Assembly (NCBI GenBank): GCA_964252015.1
Contig: CAXULW010000001.1
Span: 186,001 to 250,000, forward strand
Length of the DNA: 64,000 bases
Reading direction: 5' to 3'
Origin: CAXSBR01 sp964252015
Lineage (GTDB): Bacteria; Actinomycetota; Actinomycetes; Mycobacteriales; Jatrophihabitantaceae
Made by a program: the position numbers and the translations under genes. This document shows positions 25,482-33,983 of the stretch, one piece after another (the first letter of the stretch is position 1; every line of letters begins with the position of its first letter). A model generated the notes under the pieces. It had not been told where the DNA came from. It saw nothing but the letters and a program-made list of their open reading frames with translations, and made no database searches.

Positions 25482-26011
25482 TCCGACCCCACCGCGAGCT
25501 GGGCCGGCTCACCCTGGCCGGCCTCGGTCTCGTCACCGCCATCACCGGCGCCACGGTGACGGGCTGCAGCTCGTCCGCCCACCACCACACGTCACCGAGC
25601 AGGTCCGCCGCATCCGCCGTCTCTGTCGGGTCCGCTCGCGCCACCCTCGGCCCGCTGACCATCTCCGGCGGCTACATCCCGCAACCCGCCTCACCCGATG
25701 TCGCCGCCGCCTACCTGACCATCACCAACACGGGCGCCGCCGCGGACGTGATCACCAAGATCACGACCAACGTCACCAGCTCGGTCATGGCCATGACCGA
25801 AACCACCGGCAACGGCGTTGGCTCCATGACCGAGCTGCGCAGCGTCACCGTCCCCGCCCACGGCCAGGTGACCTTCACCCCCGGCCACGCCCACCTCATG
25901 CTGGAGAACCCCACCCAGCGACTGCGGCCGGGGCAGCAGGTCCAGTTGGCGATCACCTTCCGCCGCCTCGGCATGGTCGTGGTCATGCTGCCCGTCGTGC
26001 CGCTCCGGTAA
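25478..26011 (+). CDS. PCu(A)C-like exported copper chaperone
   Basis: 177 residues, a lipoprotein by its TVTGC lipobox near residue 29, followed by a His cluster (AHHHTS) and a beta-sandwich with the copper motif of the family spread over VMAMTETTGNGVGSM and GHAHLMLENP (Met and His ligands), ending GQQVQLAITF. PCu(A)C proteins supply Cu(I) for CuA assembly together with SCO1, which is encoded in the opposite arm. GTG start overlaps the VKOR stop. Confidence 0.9.
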   Translation: MIRPHRELGRLTLAGLGLVTAITGATVTGCSSSAHHHTSPSRSAASAVSVGSARATLGPLTISGGYIPQPASPDVAAAYLTITNTGAAADVITKITTNVTSSVMAMTETTGNGVGSMTELRSVTVPAHGQVTFTPGHAHLMLENPTQRLRPGQQVQLAITFRRLGMVVVMLPVVPLR

Positions 26012-26019
26012 CGCCGTCG

Positions 26020-26062
26020 TTTCTGGTCACCCACCCTCACATACGAGGGTCGGTGACCAAAA
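26020..26062. terminator. Strong palindromic hairpin before gmk
   Basis: GGTCACCCACCCTC (26025-26038) pairs with GAGGGTCGGTGACC (26045-26058) with one mismatch around the loop ACATAC, extended by T/A flanks. It lies just after the PCu(A)C stop and should end that transcript. Its right half, with TACGAGGGTC and GACCAAAACCGG, resembles the palindrome in pyrC. Confidence 0.6.
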
Positions 26063-26087
26063 CCGGCCGGGGCCGGGCGGTGCCCGA

Positions 26088-26093
26088 TAGATT
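26088..26093 (+). promoter_or_regulatory. -10 box for a leaderless gmk transcript
   Basis: TAGATT ends 7 nt before GTG 26101. There is no Shine-Dalgarno, and the GTG start gives the most likely N-terminus. Confidence 0.5.
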
Positions 26094-26100
26094 CGCGGTT

Positions 26101-26751
26101 GTGGCCCTCGCCCCCGACCCACCGCGCCCGGCCGCGGACGGCATCGGCCCGCCGGCCGCGGACGGCATCGGCCCGCCGGCGGGGGCGCGGCTCACCGTGC
26201 TGTCCGGGCCGTCCGGGGTGGGCAAGGGCACCGTGGTCGCGGCGGTCCGCCGGCTGCACCCGTCCATCTGGGTGTCGGTGTCGGTGACGACGCGGGTGCC
26301 CCGCCCGGGTGAGGTCAACGGCGTGCACTACCGGTTCGTCTCGACGGCCGAGTTCGAGCGGATGATCGCCGCGGGCGAGTTGCTCGAGCACGCCACCTTC
26401 GCCGGCAACGGGTACGGCACGCCGCGCGGCCCGGTCGAGGAGCGGGCGCGCGCGGGTCTGCCGACGTTGTTGGAGATCGAACTGCAGGGCGCCCGGCAGG
26501 TGCGGCAACGGGACCCGACCGCGCAGTTGGTGTTCCTGATGCCGCCGTCGTGGGCCGAACTGGAGCACCGGCTGCGTGCGCGCGGGACCGAGACCGAGGA
26601 CGTCGTCGCCGCCCGGCTGGCCCGCGCGCGGCTGGAAATGGGCGCGGCCGGGGAGTTCGACGTGCGGATCGTCAACGACGATGTGGAGCGCGCAGCGGCG
26701 GAGTTGGTAGCATTGGTGCAGTCTGCGTGCGTCGGCGGCCCGCCCCACTGA
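26101..26751 (+). CDS. gmk: Guanylate kinase
   Basis: 216 residues; converts GMP to GDP. P-loop SGPSGVGKGT near residue 40, GMP-binding SVTTRVPRPGEVNGVHYRFV and the lid RGTETEDVVAARL are present. The N-terminal ~30 residues are a non-conserved Pro/Ala linker containing an exact 24-bp tandem duplication (PAADGIGP twice, about 26127-26174). Start GTG 26101 is preferred over an ATG at 26053 that lies inside the terminator hairpin. Followed by rpoZ, as in other actinobacteria. Confidence 0.94.
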   Translation: MALAPDPPRPAADGIGPPAADGIGPPAGARLTVLSGPSGVGKGTVVAAVRRLHPSIWVSVSVTTRVPRPGEVNGVHYRFVSTAEFERMIAAGELLEHATFAGNGYGTPRGPVEERARAGLPTLLEIELQGARQVRQRDPTAQLVFLMPPSWAELEHRLRARGTETEDVVAARLARARLEMGAAGEFDVRIVNDDVERAAAELVALVQSACVGGPPH

Positions 26752-26849
26752 TCGTCAGTGCTCGCCGCGGCCACATTCCGCTTCATGCGATTCACACCAG
26801 TCACCGCCCGCCGTCGGTGACGAAGCTCTAGCGAAGAAGGTCGATCCGT

Positions 26850-27131
26850 TTGTCCGCGTCTCCAGCAAGTACGCCCGCCGAAGGCATCATCCACCCCCCG
26901 ATCGACGAGCTGCTCGAACGCACCCAGTCCAAGTACGCCCTGGTCATCGTCGCGGCCAAGCGCGCACGCCAGATCAACGCCTACTACAGCCAGCTCGGCG
27001 AAGGCCTGCTCGAGTACGTCGGCCCGCTGGTCGAGACCGCGCCGCAGGAGAAGCCGCTGTCCATCGCCCTGCGCGAGATCAACGCCGACCTGGTCCAGTT
27101 CAAGCCGAGCGAGGTCGTCCCGGCCGAATAG
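26850..27131 (+). CDS. rpoZ: RNA polymerase omega subunit
   Basis: 93 residues with the omega core PPIDELLERTQSKYALVIVA and KRARQIN. Start TTG 26850 is supported by GAAGG about 9 nt upstream and by the expected N-terminal length. Stabilises assembly of the polymerase beta-prime subunit. It follows gmk after about 100 bp and precedes coaBC, the standard order. Confidence 0.95.
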   Translation: MSASPASTPAEGIIHPPIDELLERTQSKYALVIVAAKRARQINAYYSQLGEGLLEYVGPLVETAPQEKPLSIALREINADLVQFKPSEVVPAE

Positions 27132-27162
27132 GACCGGCACTCAGCTGAAGCGGGCAGCCGCG

Positions 27163-28389
27163 ATGGGTCGCATCGTCCTGGGCGTCGGCGGCGGCATCGC
27201 GGCGTACAAGTCGGCTGTGCTGCTGCGACTGCTGGTCGAAGCCGGACACGACGTCACCGTCGTCCCGACCGCGGCCGCGCTGGAGTTCGTCGGCGCGCCG
27301 ACCTGGTCCGCGCTGTCGCACCACCGCGTGGCCACCGACGTGTGGACCGACGCCCACGAGGTGCCGCACGTGGCCCTGGGCCGGCACGCCGACCTGGTCG
27401 TCGTGGCGCCGGCCACCGCTGATCTGCTCGGCCGCGCCGCGAACGGCCTGGCCGACGACCTGCTCACCAACGTGCTGCTGACCGCCCGGGCCCCGATCCT
27501 GATGGCGCCGGCCATGCACACCGAGATGTGGGAACACCGGGCCGTGCAGGACAACGTCGCCCGCCTGCGGGCCCGCGGCGTCATCGTGCTCGAACCGGCG
27601 GTGGGCCGGCTGACCGGCGCGGACACCGGGTCCGGGCGGCTGCCCGAGCCGGCCGAGATCGCCCAGCTGGCCGAGCTGCTGCTCGGCAACCCGGCCGGGC
27701 TGGCGCCGGATCTCGTCGACCGCCGGGTCGTCGTCACCGCCGGTGGCACCCGGGAACCACTCGATCCGGTGCGCTACCTGGGCAACAACTCATCCGGTCG
27801 GCAGGGTTACGCGCTGGCCACCGTCGCCGCCGCCCGTGGCGCCCACGTCACGCTCATCGCGGCCAACTGCGAGTGGCCCGACCCGGCCGGTTCCGTCGTG
27901 GTGCCGGTCGGCACCGCGGCCGAGTTGCGGGCGGCGACGGTGACCGCAGCCGCGCAAGCCGACGTCGTCGTCATGGCCGCCGCCGTCGCCGACTTCCGGC
28001 CCACCGACGAGGCCAAGCACAAGATCAAACGGGGCGCGGCCGAACCGGAGCCGGTGGCCCTGACCCGCAACAGCGACATCCTGGCCGAACTGGTATCGCT
28101 GCGCCGCGAGGATCGCATCGCCTCGGTACTGGTCGGGTTCGCGGCCGAGACCGGTGACGACGACGGTGACGTCCTCACCCACGGCCGGGCCAAGCTCGCC
28201 CGCAAGGGCTGTGACCTCTTGGTGGTCAACCAGGTCGGTCCGCAACTCGCCTTCGGCCGGCCCGACAACGCCGCCGTCATCCTCGGCGCCGACGGTAGTG
28301 AGGTCGAGGTCGCGCTGGGCCCGAAGGCGGCACTGGCCGCGGCGGTGTGGGACGCGGCCGGTCGCGTCCTGGCCGGGAAGGCGTCCTGA
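27163..28389 (+). CDS. coaBC: Bifunctional phosphopantothenoylcysteine decarboxylase/synthase
   Basis: 408 residues; two successive steps of coenzyme A synthesis. The CoaC flavodoxin-like domain (1-~185) begins IVLGVGGGIAAYKS and has the PAMHTEMWEH substrate motif; the CoaB domain from about 190 has TAGGTREPLDPVR, the NNSSGRQG nucleotide motif and KIKR near 290. Conserved between rpoZ and metK in actinobacteria. Confidence 0.96.
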   Translation: MGRIVLGVGGGIAAYKSAVLLRLLVEAGHDVTVVPTAAALEFVGAPTWSALSHHRVATDVWTDAHEVPHVALGRHADLVVVAPATADLLGRAANGLADDLLTNVLLTARAPILMAPAMHTEMWEHRAVQDNVARLRARGVIVLEPAVGRLTGADTGSGRLPEPAEIAQLAELLLGNPAGLAPDLVDRRVVVTAGGTREPLDPVRYLGNNSSGRQGYALATVAAARGAHVTLIAANCEWPDPAGSVVVPVGTAAELRAATVTAAAQADVVVMAAAVADFRPTDEAKHKIKRGAAEPEPVALTRNSDILAELVSLRREDRIASVLVGFAAETGDDDGDVLTHGRAKLARKGCDLLVVNQVGPQLAFGRPDNAAVILGADGSEVEVALGPKAALAAAVWDAAGRVLAGKAS

Positions 28390-28412
28390 CCAGGAACCCG
28401 CTCGATCTTCGT

Positions 28413-28418
28413 TAGACT
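28413..28418 (+). promoter_or_regulatory. -10 box upstream of metK
   Basis: TAGACT lies about 80 nt before the metK start in the 109-bp gap after coaBC, so metK has its own promoter and a short leader. I see no SAM riboswitch in this leader. Confidence 0.45.
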
Positions 28419-28498
28419 CGTCTCGCCCTGGGCGCAACGGGGGACGCATCGTCCTGCGCCGCAGCCCTACTGCACCCACCCATTACTCAAGGAGACCC

Positions 28499-29692
28499 GT
28501 GAGCCGCCGCCTTTTCACCTCCGAATCCGTGACGGAGGGCCACCCGGACAAGATTGCCGACCAGATCAGCGATTCCATCCTGGACGCCCTGCTGGCCGAG
28601 GATCCCGCCAGCCGCGTGGCGGTCGAGACCTTGATCACCACCGGCCAGGTGCACGTCGCCGGCGAGGTAACCACGTCGGCCTACGCCGACATCCCGTCGC
28701 TCGTGCGGGAACGGATCCTGGCCATCGGCTACGACTCGTCGCGCAAGGGCTTCGACGGGGCGTCGTGCGGCGTCAGCATCTCCATCGGTTCGCAGTCCCC
28801 GGACATCGCCCAGGGCGTGGACAACGCCTACGAGTCCCGGGTCGAGCACGACGAGGACGCGATCGCCCACCAGGGCGCCGGCGACCAGGGCCTGATGTTC
28901 GGCTACGCCAGCGACGAGACCCCCGAGCTCATGCCGCTGCCGATCGCGCTGGCGCACCGGCTGGCCCACCGCCTGACCGCGGTCCGCAAGGACGGCACCG
29001 TGCCCTACCTGCGCCCGGACGGCAAGACCCAGGTCACCATCGAGTACGTCGACGACAAGCCGGTCCGCCTGGACACCGTCGTCGTCTCCACCCAGCACGC
29101 CGAGGACATCGACCTCGACACCCTGCTGGCGCCGGACATCCGCGAGCACGTGGTCGAGCCCGAGATCGCCGACCTGGGCCTGGACGTCGAGGGCTACCGG
29201 CTGCTGGTCAACCCGACCGGCAAGTTCGTCGTCGGCGGCCCGATGGGCGATGCCGGCCTCACCGGGCGCAAGATCATCGTCGACACCTACGGCGGCATGT
29301 CCCGCCACGGTGGCGGCGCCTTCTCCGGCAAGGACCCGTCGAAGGTCGACCGCTCGGCCGCCTACGCCATGCGCTGGGTGGCCAAGAACGTCGTCGCGGC
29401 CAAGCTGGCCAAGCGCTGCGAGGTCCAGGTCGCCTACGCCATCGGCAAGGCCGAGCCGGTCGGGCTGTTCGTGGAGACGTTCGGCACCGAGACCGCGCCG
29501 GTGGACAAGATCGTCGACGCGATCACCCAGACCTTCGACCTGCGCCCGGCCGCGATCATCCGCGACCTCGACCTGAAGCGCCCGATCTACGTGGCCACCG
29601 CGGCCTACGGGCACTTCGGCCGCGAGCTCCCGGACTTCACCTGGGAGCGCACCGACCGGGCCGAGGCGCTGGCCAAGCTCGTCAACGGCTGA
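28499..29692 (+). CDS. metK: S-adenosylmethionine synthetase
   Basis: 397 residues; makes SAM from Met and ATP. Motifs FTSESVTEGHPDK at the N-terminus, GAGDQGLMFGYA near 123, and GGAFSGKDPSKVDRSAAY near 270 are diagnostic. GTG 28499 is preceded by AAGGAG with 5 nt spacing, which fixes the start. Followed by a strong terminator. Confidence 0.97.
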   Translation: MSRRLFTSESVTEGHPDKIADQISDSILDALLAEDPASRVAVETLITTGQVHVAGEVTTSAYADIPSLVRERILAIGYDSSRKGFDGASCGVSISIGSQSPDIAQGVDNAYESRVEHDEDAIAHQGAGDQGLMFGYASDETPELMPLPIALAHRLAHRLTAVRKDGTVPYLRPDGKTQVTIEYVDDKPVRLDTVVVSTQHAEDIDLDTLLAPDIREHVVEPEIADLGLDVEGYRLLVNPTGKFVVGGPMGDAGLTGRKIIVDTYGGMSRHGGGAFSGKDPSKVDRSAAYAMRWVAKNVVAAKLAKRCEVQVAYAIGKAEPVGLFVETFGTETAPVDKIVDAITQTFDLRPAAIIRDLDLKRPIYVATAAYGHFGRELPDFTWERTDRAEALAKLVNG

Positions 29693-29707
29693 GCCCGGCC
29701 TCTGTAC

Positions 29708-29749
29708 AAATACGCACCGGCGCGAGAAACTTCGCGCCGGTGCGTATTT
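29708..29749. terminator. Terminator after metK
   Basis: An 18-bp perfect stem (29708-29725 pairing with 29732-29749) around a 6-nt loop, starting AAATACGCACC and ending GGTGCGTATTT. It lies 16 bp after the metK stop. Confidence 0.85.
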
Positions 29750-29820
29750 ATGCGCACGCGGGGCGGGTCCTCTCCATGAACGTGCCGCACCCGAGCGGCC
29801 ATCGGTCTACGGAGAGCCCC

Positions 29821-30699
29821 ATGTCGGACCTCGACCTGAACCACACCCAACTCGCGCACGCCCGCGACATCGTCGCCGCGGTGCGCCACCGCGGCCTGAC
29901 CCGTCGGCACGCGGTCATCGCCATCGAGACGGCGCTGACCGAATCCCGGCTGCGGATGTACGCCAATCGCAACAACCCGGCGTCGCTGGCGCTGCCGCAC
30001 GAGGCGGTCGGCAGCGACCACGGTTCGGTCGGGCTGTTCCAGCAGCAGGTCGGCGGCGCCCAGCACAGCACGGCCAACTGGGGGACGACGGCGCAGCTCA
30101 TGGACGCCGAGGTGTCCACGCGCAAGTTCCTCGACGAACTCGTCCAGCACGACCTGGACGGACGCACCAACTGGCAGGCGGCCCAGTCGGTCCAGCACTC
30201 CGCTTTCTCCGACGGTCGTAACTACCGGGCGAATGACGCCGAGGCCCAGCGCATCGTGAACGCGCTGTGGGACGACGGCAACGACGCGGACGACGACGGC
30301 CCCGGCAACGGCGATGCGGCCAAGATCGTCAGCGTCCCCACCGTCCCCACCGGGTCTGGGGTGTCCGTCGATTACGTGGTTCGGGTCGGCGACACGCTGT
30401 TCGCCATTGCCGCCCGTTTCGGGTCGACCTGGCGGGATCTGGCCGACCTCAACGAGCTGGCCGATCCGGATGTGATCTTTCCCGGCCAGCACCTGCGCGT
30501 GCCGGCCACGGGCGGGTCCACCCCGTCGTCCCCGCCGGCAAACCCGCACGGCCTGACGTCCACCTACACCGTGCGTCCGGGAGACTCGCTGTTCGCGATC
30601 GCGCAACGGTTCGACACGACCTGGCAGCACCTGGCCCAGGTGAACCACCTGCCCGATCCCGACCTGATCCACCCGGGTCAGAAGCTCACGATCGGCTGA
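29821..30699 (+). CDS. LysM-domain, lysozyme-like cell-wall protein
   Basis: 292 residues. The N-terminal half (about 10-150) looks like a transglycosylase/endolysin fold: AVIAIETALTESRLRMYANR supplies a catalytic-type Glu-Ser and GSVGLFQQQ a substrate loop. Two LysM repeats follow (about 182-225 and 245-290: VRVGDTLFAIAARFG and VRPGDSLFAIAQRFD), binding peptidoglycan. Start ATG 29821 is supported by GGAGAG 4 nt upstream; an in-frame ATG lies at 29776. No signal peptide is visible, so export would need another route, as for phage endolysins. Overlaps the convergent hydrolase gene by 14 bp. Confidence 0.82.
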   Translation: MSDLDLNHTQLAHARDIVAAVRHRGLTRRHAVIAIETALTESRLRMYANRNNPASLALPHEAVGSDHGSVGLFQQQVGGAQHSTANWGTTAQLMDAEVSTRKFLDELVQHDLDGRTNWQAAQSVQHSAFSDGRNYRANDAEAQRIVNALWDDGNDADDDGPGNGDAAKIVSVPTVPTGSGVSVDYVVRVGDTLFAIAARFGSTWRDLADLNELADPDVIFPGQHLRVPATGGSTPSSPPANPHGLTSTYTVRPGDSLFAIAQRFDTTWQHLAQVNHLPDPDLIHPGQKLTIG

Positions 30700-31561
30700 A
30701 ATCAGGCTCGTGCCCGCGCGTTGAGGTTGGTCCGGCACTGCGGTCCCGGACCGACGCCGTGGTCACGGCGTCGGCGTCGGTGATTGCGGCGGATCGGGCG
30801 GCGGTGACGAAGCTACGGAACAGCGCGAGCTGGGCCGGGTCGGTGGCAGCGGTGTCCTCGGGGTGCCATTGCACGGCAGCGAACCAGGCCGGGTAGGCCG
30901 GCATCTCGTACGCCTCGACCGTGCCGTCCTCGGCCCGCGCGGTCACGGTGAGACCGCGGCCGATCTCGTCGATGGCCTGGTGATGGAAACACGACACCTC
31001 GAACGACGCGCCGCAGGTCACCGCCACCCGACTGCCGACTTGGGGCCTGACGTGGTGCATTCGGTTGCGGTGATGCCGATCGCCGATCGTTCCCGCGGAG
31101 TTCCCCGAGTCGGCGTCATCCCGGGCGGCGATGTCGTCCATGTCCTGCACGAGCGTGCCGCCGGACGCGACGTTGACCACTTGGGCGCCGCGGCAGATGG
31201 CCAGGATCGGTATGCCGGCGGCCACCGCCACCCGGAACGCGGCCAGGTCGAACGCGTCCTGCTCGACGTTCACGCCGTACTGCGCCGCGTGGTCGGGGCG
31301 GCCGTACCAGCTCGGCGACAGATCGGCGCCGCCGGGCAGCAGCAGCGCGTCGGCGAACGCCAGCCGCGCCGCGACCTCGGCGTCGTCGGCCTTCCCGCCC
31401 GGCGCCCTCGGGTGCACCATCAACGGCTCGCCACCCGCGGCCAGGATCGCGTCGAGCAGCCGCCGGGCGACCGCGTCGGCCTCGTAGCGCAGGGCCGACG
31501 CCGTGGTGGAGAAGCGGGCCGGGACGGCCACGAGCGGGCGGCCCGCCGGTGCGGGGTTCAT
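30686..31561 (-). CDS. Class I glutamine amidotransferase-like hydrolase (PuuD type, peptidase C26)
   Basis: 291 residues. Nucleophile Cys in ILAICRGAQVVNV near 119, a FHHQAID segment typical of gamma-Glu-GABA hydrolases, and the QWHPED His/Glu pair near 237. The family removes gamma-glutamyl groups from amines. ATG 31561 is favoured over GTG 31570 because AAGGTGG stands just upstream of it. Only 31 bp after the decarboxylase gene on the same strand, suggesting one amine-related operon. Confidence 0.87.
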   Translation of the reverse strand: MNPAPAGRPLVAVPARFSTTASALRYEADAVARRLLDAILAAGGEPLMVHPRAPGGKADDAEVAARLAFADALLLPGGADLSPSWYGRPDHAAQYGVNVEQDAFDLAAFRVAVAAGIPILAICRGAQVVNVASGGTLVQDMDDIAARDDADSGNSAGTIGDRHHRNRMHHVRPQVGSRVAVTCGASFEVSCFHHQAIDEIGRGLTVTARAEDGTVEAYEMPAYPAWFAAVQWHPEDTAATDPAQLALFRSFVTAARSAAITDADAVTTASVRDRSAGPTSTRGHEPDFSRS

Positions 31562-31592
31562 GCGGTCCACCTTGGCACGACCACCGGCCCGG

Positions 31593-33038
31593 TCAGGCCA
31601 ACGTGTCCAGCAGGTCGACCACCCGCGCGGCCTCTGTGGCCGGATTCACAAACGCCAGCCGCAGCACCATCCGGCCCTGCCAGCGGGTCGGCACGCACAG
31701 TAGCGCGCCGGAGTGGGCGAGCCGCGTCGACCACTCCCGGTAGGTCGGCTCGTCCCAACCGGGCCGTTCGAACAGCAGCACCGACAGTGACGGGGCGGAC
31801 ACCAGTCGCAGGTGGGGAGCGGCGTCGATGGCCGCCGCCACCGCACGGGCGGTGGCCAGGCCCCGCTCCACCGCCGCGGTGTAGCGGTCGGTGCCGTGGG
31901 TGGCCAGGCTGAACCAGAACGGCAGCCCCCGCGCCCGCCGGGACAGGTGCACGGCCAGGTCGGACGGGTTCCACTGGTGGCGGTCCACGTCGTCCAGGTA
32001 GCTGGCGTTCTGCGCGTGCGCGGCCCGGGCCAGCGCCGGATCGCGGTAGAGCAGGGCACAACAGTCATATGGCGCGAACAGCCACTTGTGCGGGTCGACG
32101 ATGAAGCTGTCCGCCCGCTCGATCCCGACGAACAGATGACGCACGCTCGGTGCGGCCAGGGCGGCGCCGCCGTACGCACCGTCGACGTGCATCCACACAC
32201 CCGCGGCGTTGGCCACGTCGGCGATACCGGCCAGGTCGTCGACGACGCCCGCGTTCGTCGTTCCGGCCGACGCGACGACCGCGAAAACGTCGTGGTGCTC
32301 GGCCAGCACCGGGACCAGGGCCGACCCGGTGAGCCGGCCCTGGGCGTCTTCGGACACTTCGACCACGTCGACGTCCATCACCTTCGCCACCGAGCGGACG
32401 GAGGAGTGTGCGTCCGCGCTGCAGGCCAGCTTCCACCTCCCACTGGGGGGACGGGTGTCCTGCCCCCTCGCGGCGCGGGTGATGGCCGCGTCGCGAGCGG
32501 CGACCAGGGCGGACAGGTTGCCGGTGGTGCCGCCGGACACGAAGCAGCCACCGGCCGTGTCGGGCCAGCCCAGCAGCCGCACCAGCCAGGCCAGCGCCTC
32601 GTTCTCGGCGTAGATCGCCCCCGCGCCCGCCTCCCACAGCCCGGCGAAGATGTTGGCGGCGCTGGTGACCAGCTCGAACGCGATCGCGGCCCGGGTCGGC
32701 GCGGCGGGGACGTAGGCCAGGTTGAGCGGGTCGTCCTGGGCCCGGGTGGCCGGTGCGAGCACCTGGTCGAAGACCCGCAGCGCAGCCGTGCCGCCGATAC
32801 CGTGCGCGGTGATCGTCGGCCCGGCCGCCTCGGCCAGGTCGGCGGCTGAGCGCGCGGTCGACTTCGGGTCGGTGGGCCGGATGACGCGGCCGCGCACCCA
32901 TTCCAGGGCCTCGTCCACCACGGCGGTCTCGTCGCCCCACACCGACGCCCGCTCGGGCTGCGGCGCGCCAGCAGCCGAACCGGTGTCCGAGCCGGTCAGC
33001 ACGGCGGTGATGTCGTTCTCGGATGACGTCGTTGTCAT
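31593..33038 (-). CDS. PLP-dependent amino acid decarboxylase (group II)
   Basis: 481 residues. PLP Lys lies in VDPHKWLF near 313, with the GGTTGNLSALVAARD phosphate loop near 170, DAHSSVRS near 208 and HVDGAYGG near 282, as in aromatic-L-amino-acid, tyrosine and glutamate decarboxylases. The substrate cannot be assigned from sequence reading. A TAGCAT box (33046-33051, minus strand) ends 7 nt before the ATG, suggesting a leaderless transcript. Confidence 0.9.
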   Translation of the reverse strand: MTTTSSENDITAVLTGSDTGSAAGAPQPERASVWGDETAVVDEALEWVRGRVIRPTDPKSTARSAADLAEAAGPTITAHGIGGTAALRVFDQVLAPATRAQDDPLNLAYVPAAPTRAAIAFELVTSAANIFAGLWEAGAGAIYAENEALAWLVRLLGWPDTAGGCFVSGGTTGNLSALVAARDAAITRAARGQDTRPPSGRWKLACSADAHSSVRSVAKVMDVDVVEVSEDAQGRLTGSALVPVLAEHHDVFAVVASAGTTNAGVVDDLAGIADVANAAGVWMHVDGAYGGAALAAPSVRHLFVGIERADSFIVDPHKWLFAPYDCCALLYRDPALARAAHAQNASYLDDVDRHQWNPSDLAVHLSRRARGLPFWFSLATHGTDRYTAAVERGLATARAVAAAIDAAPHLRLVSAPSLSVLLFERPGWDEPTYREWSTRLAHSGALLCVPTRWQGRMVLRLAFVNPATEAARVVDLLDTLA

Positions 33039-33131
33039 CCTTCGGATGCTAACCCCGCGCGTCGTTCGGTTCCAAACGATCGGGCGCGAATTGACGCCTT
33101 CGCCGCCTATGAGCGCAGGCGGCGCGGTCGG

Positions 33132-33983
33132 TCAGGCCTCGCCCATCACCAGGCCCTCGATCGTGTGCTTCTGCGTGATCGGCGTCAGCTCGTCCACCAC
33201 GGGGCAATGCAGATGGTCACGCACCACGTCCGGCAACGACTGCCAGTAGTCGGCGGTGACGGCGAGATCGTGGTGCGCGGCGTTGCCCGCGCCGGGCGCA
33301 TCGAGGCCGAGCACGAGCACCGGGCGCTTCTTCGGCGAGAAATTCTTGGTTCCGCGGTGGATGGTGAGCGCGGAGCGGATGGAGATGTCGCCGCGCTGCG
33401 GATACTTGCGCACGGCCCGCTCCTCATAGCGCGGGTACATCGACTTGGGCGGGAACATCTCGTGCTCGAAACCGTCGGCCCGGTCGTAGTGCGTGCCCGG
33501 GGCGATCTCGAACGGGCCCATGTCCGGCTCGGTATCCACCGTCGTGACGTTCACGGCCAGGGACGTGAGCCGGTGACGCTCGTAGGTGTCCGCGGGGCTC
33601 GGAAAATCCCGGTGCCACGGCTGGTTGACCGCCTCGGGGAACGGGATGTCGAAGCCGACCTCGACGATCTCGTAGTCCGGTCCGAGTACCTGTTCGGCCA
33701 CCGCGGTGATCCACGGGTGCGACGCGAGGTCGACGAAACCCCGCAGCTGCTGTGGGTGGATCTCCACGTACCAGCGGTTCGGTCCGCGTCCGACCGCGCC
33801 CCGCTCACGGGTGCGGGCCTCGGCGAAGGCGGCGGCCACGTCCTCGTCGAGCTGTTGCACCCATTCCCGGTCGAAGGCGCCCTTGAGCCCGATGATGCCG
33901 TCGGTGTGCAAAGTGTCGACCAGCGCCGCCGTATGCGCGGCATCGAAGGGCTCACGCACGGCCTGCGCAGTGGTTTCCGTCAT
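33132..33983 (-). CDS. Phytanoyl-CoA dioxygenase (PhyH) family oxygenase
   Basis: 283 residues; Fe(II)/2-oxoglutarate-dependent hydroxylase family. Iron ligands are visible as WHRDFPSP (His-x-Asp) near 140 and the distal His in ALTIHRGTKN near 222. ATG 33983 is preferred because GAGG lies 6 nt upstream; ATG 33989 is the alternative. Divergent from the DeoR regulator and sugar transporter, with shared CGATCA motifs between them, so it may act on the same substrate. Confidence 0.85.
   Translation of the reverse strand: MTETTAQAVREPFDAAHTAALVDTLHTDGIIGLKGAFDREWVQQLDEDVAAAFAEARTRERGAVGRGPNRWYVEIHPQQLRGFVDLASHPWITAVAEQVLGPDYEIVEVGFDIPFPEAVNQPWHRDFPSPADTYERHRLTSLAVNVTTVDTEPDMGPFEIAPGTHYDRADGFEHEMFPPKSMYPRYEERAVRKYPQRGDISIRSALTIHRGTKNFSPKKRPVLVLGLDAPGAGNAAHHDLAVTADYWQSLPDVVRDHLHCPVVDELTPITQKHTIEGLVMGEA

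Noticed and set aside
28419..28498. A SAM riboswitch in the metK leader.
   Set aside because: The leader is about 80 nt and lacks the conserved blocks of the SAM riboswitch classes I can recall; no supporting structure was seen.
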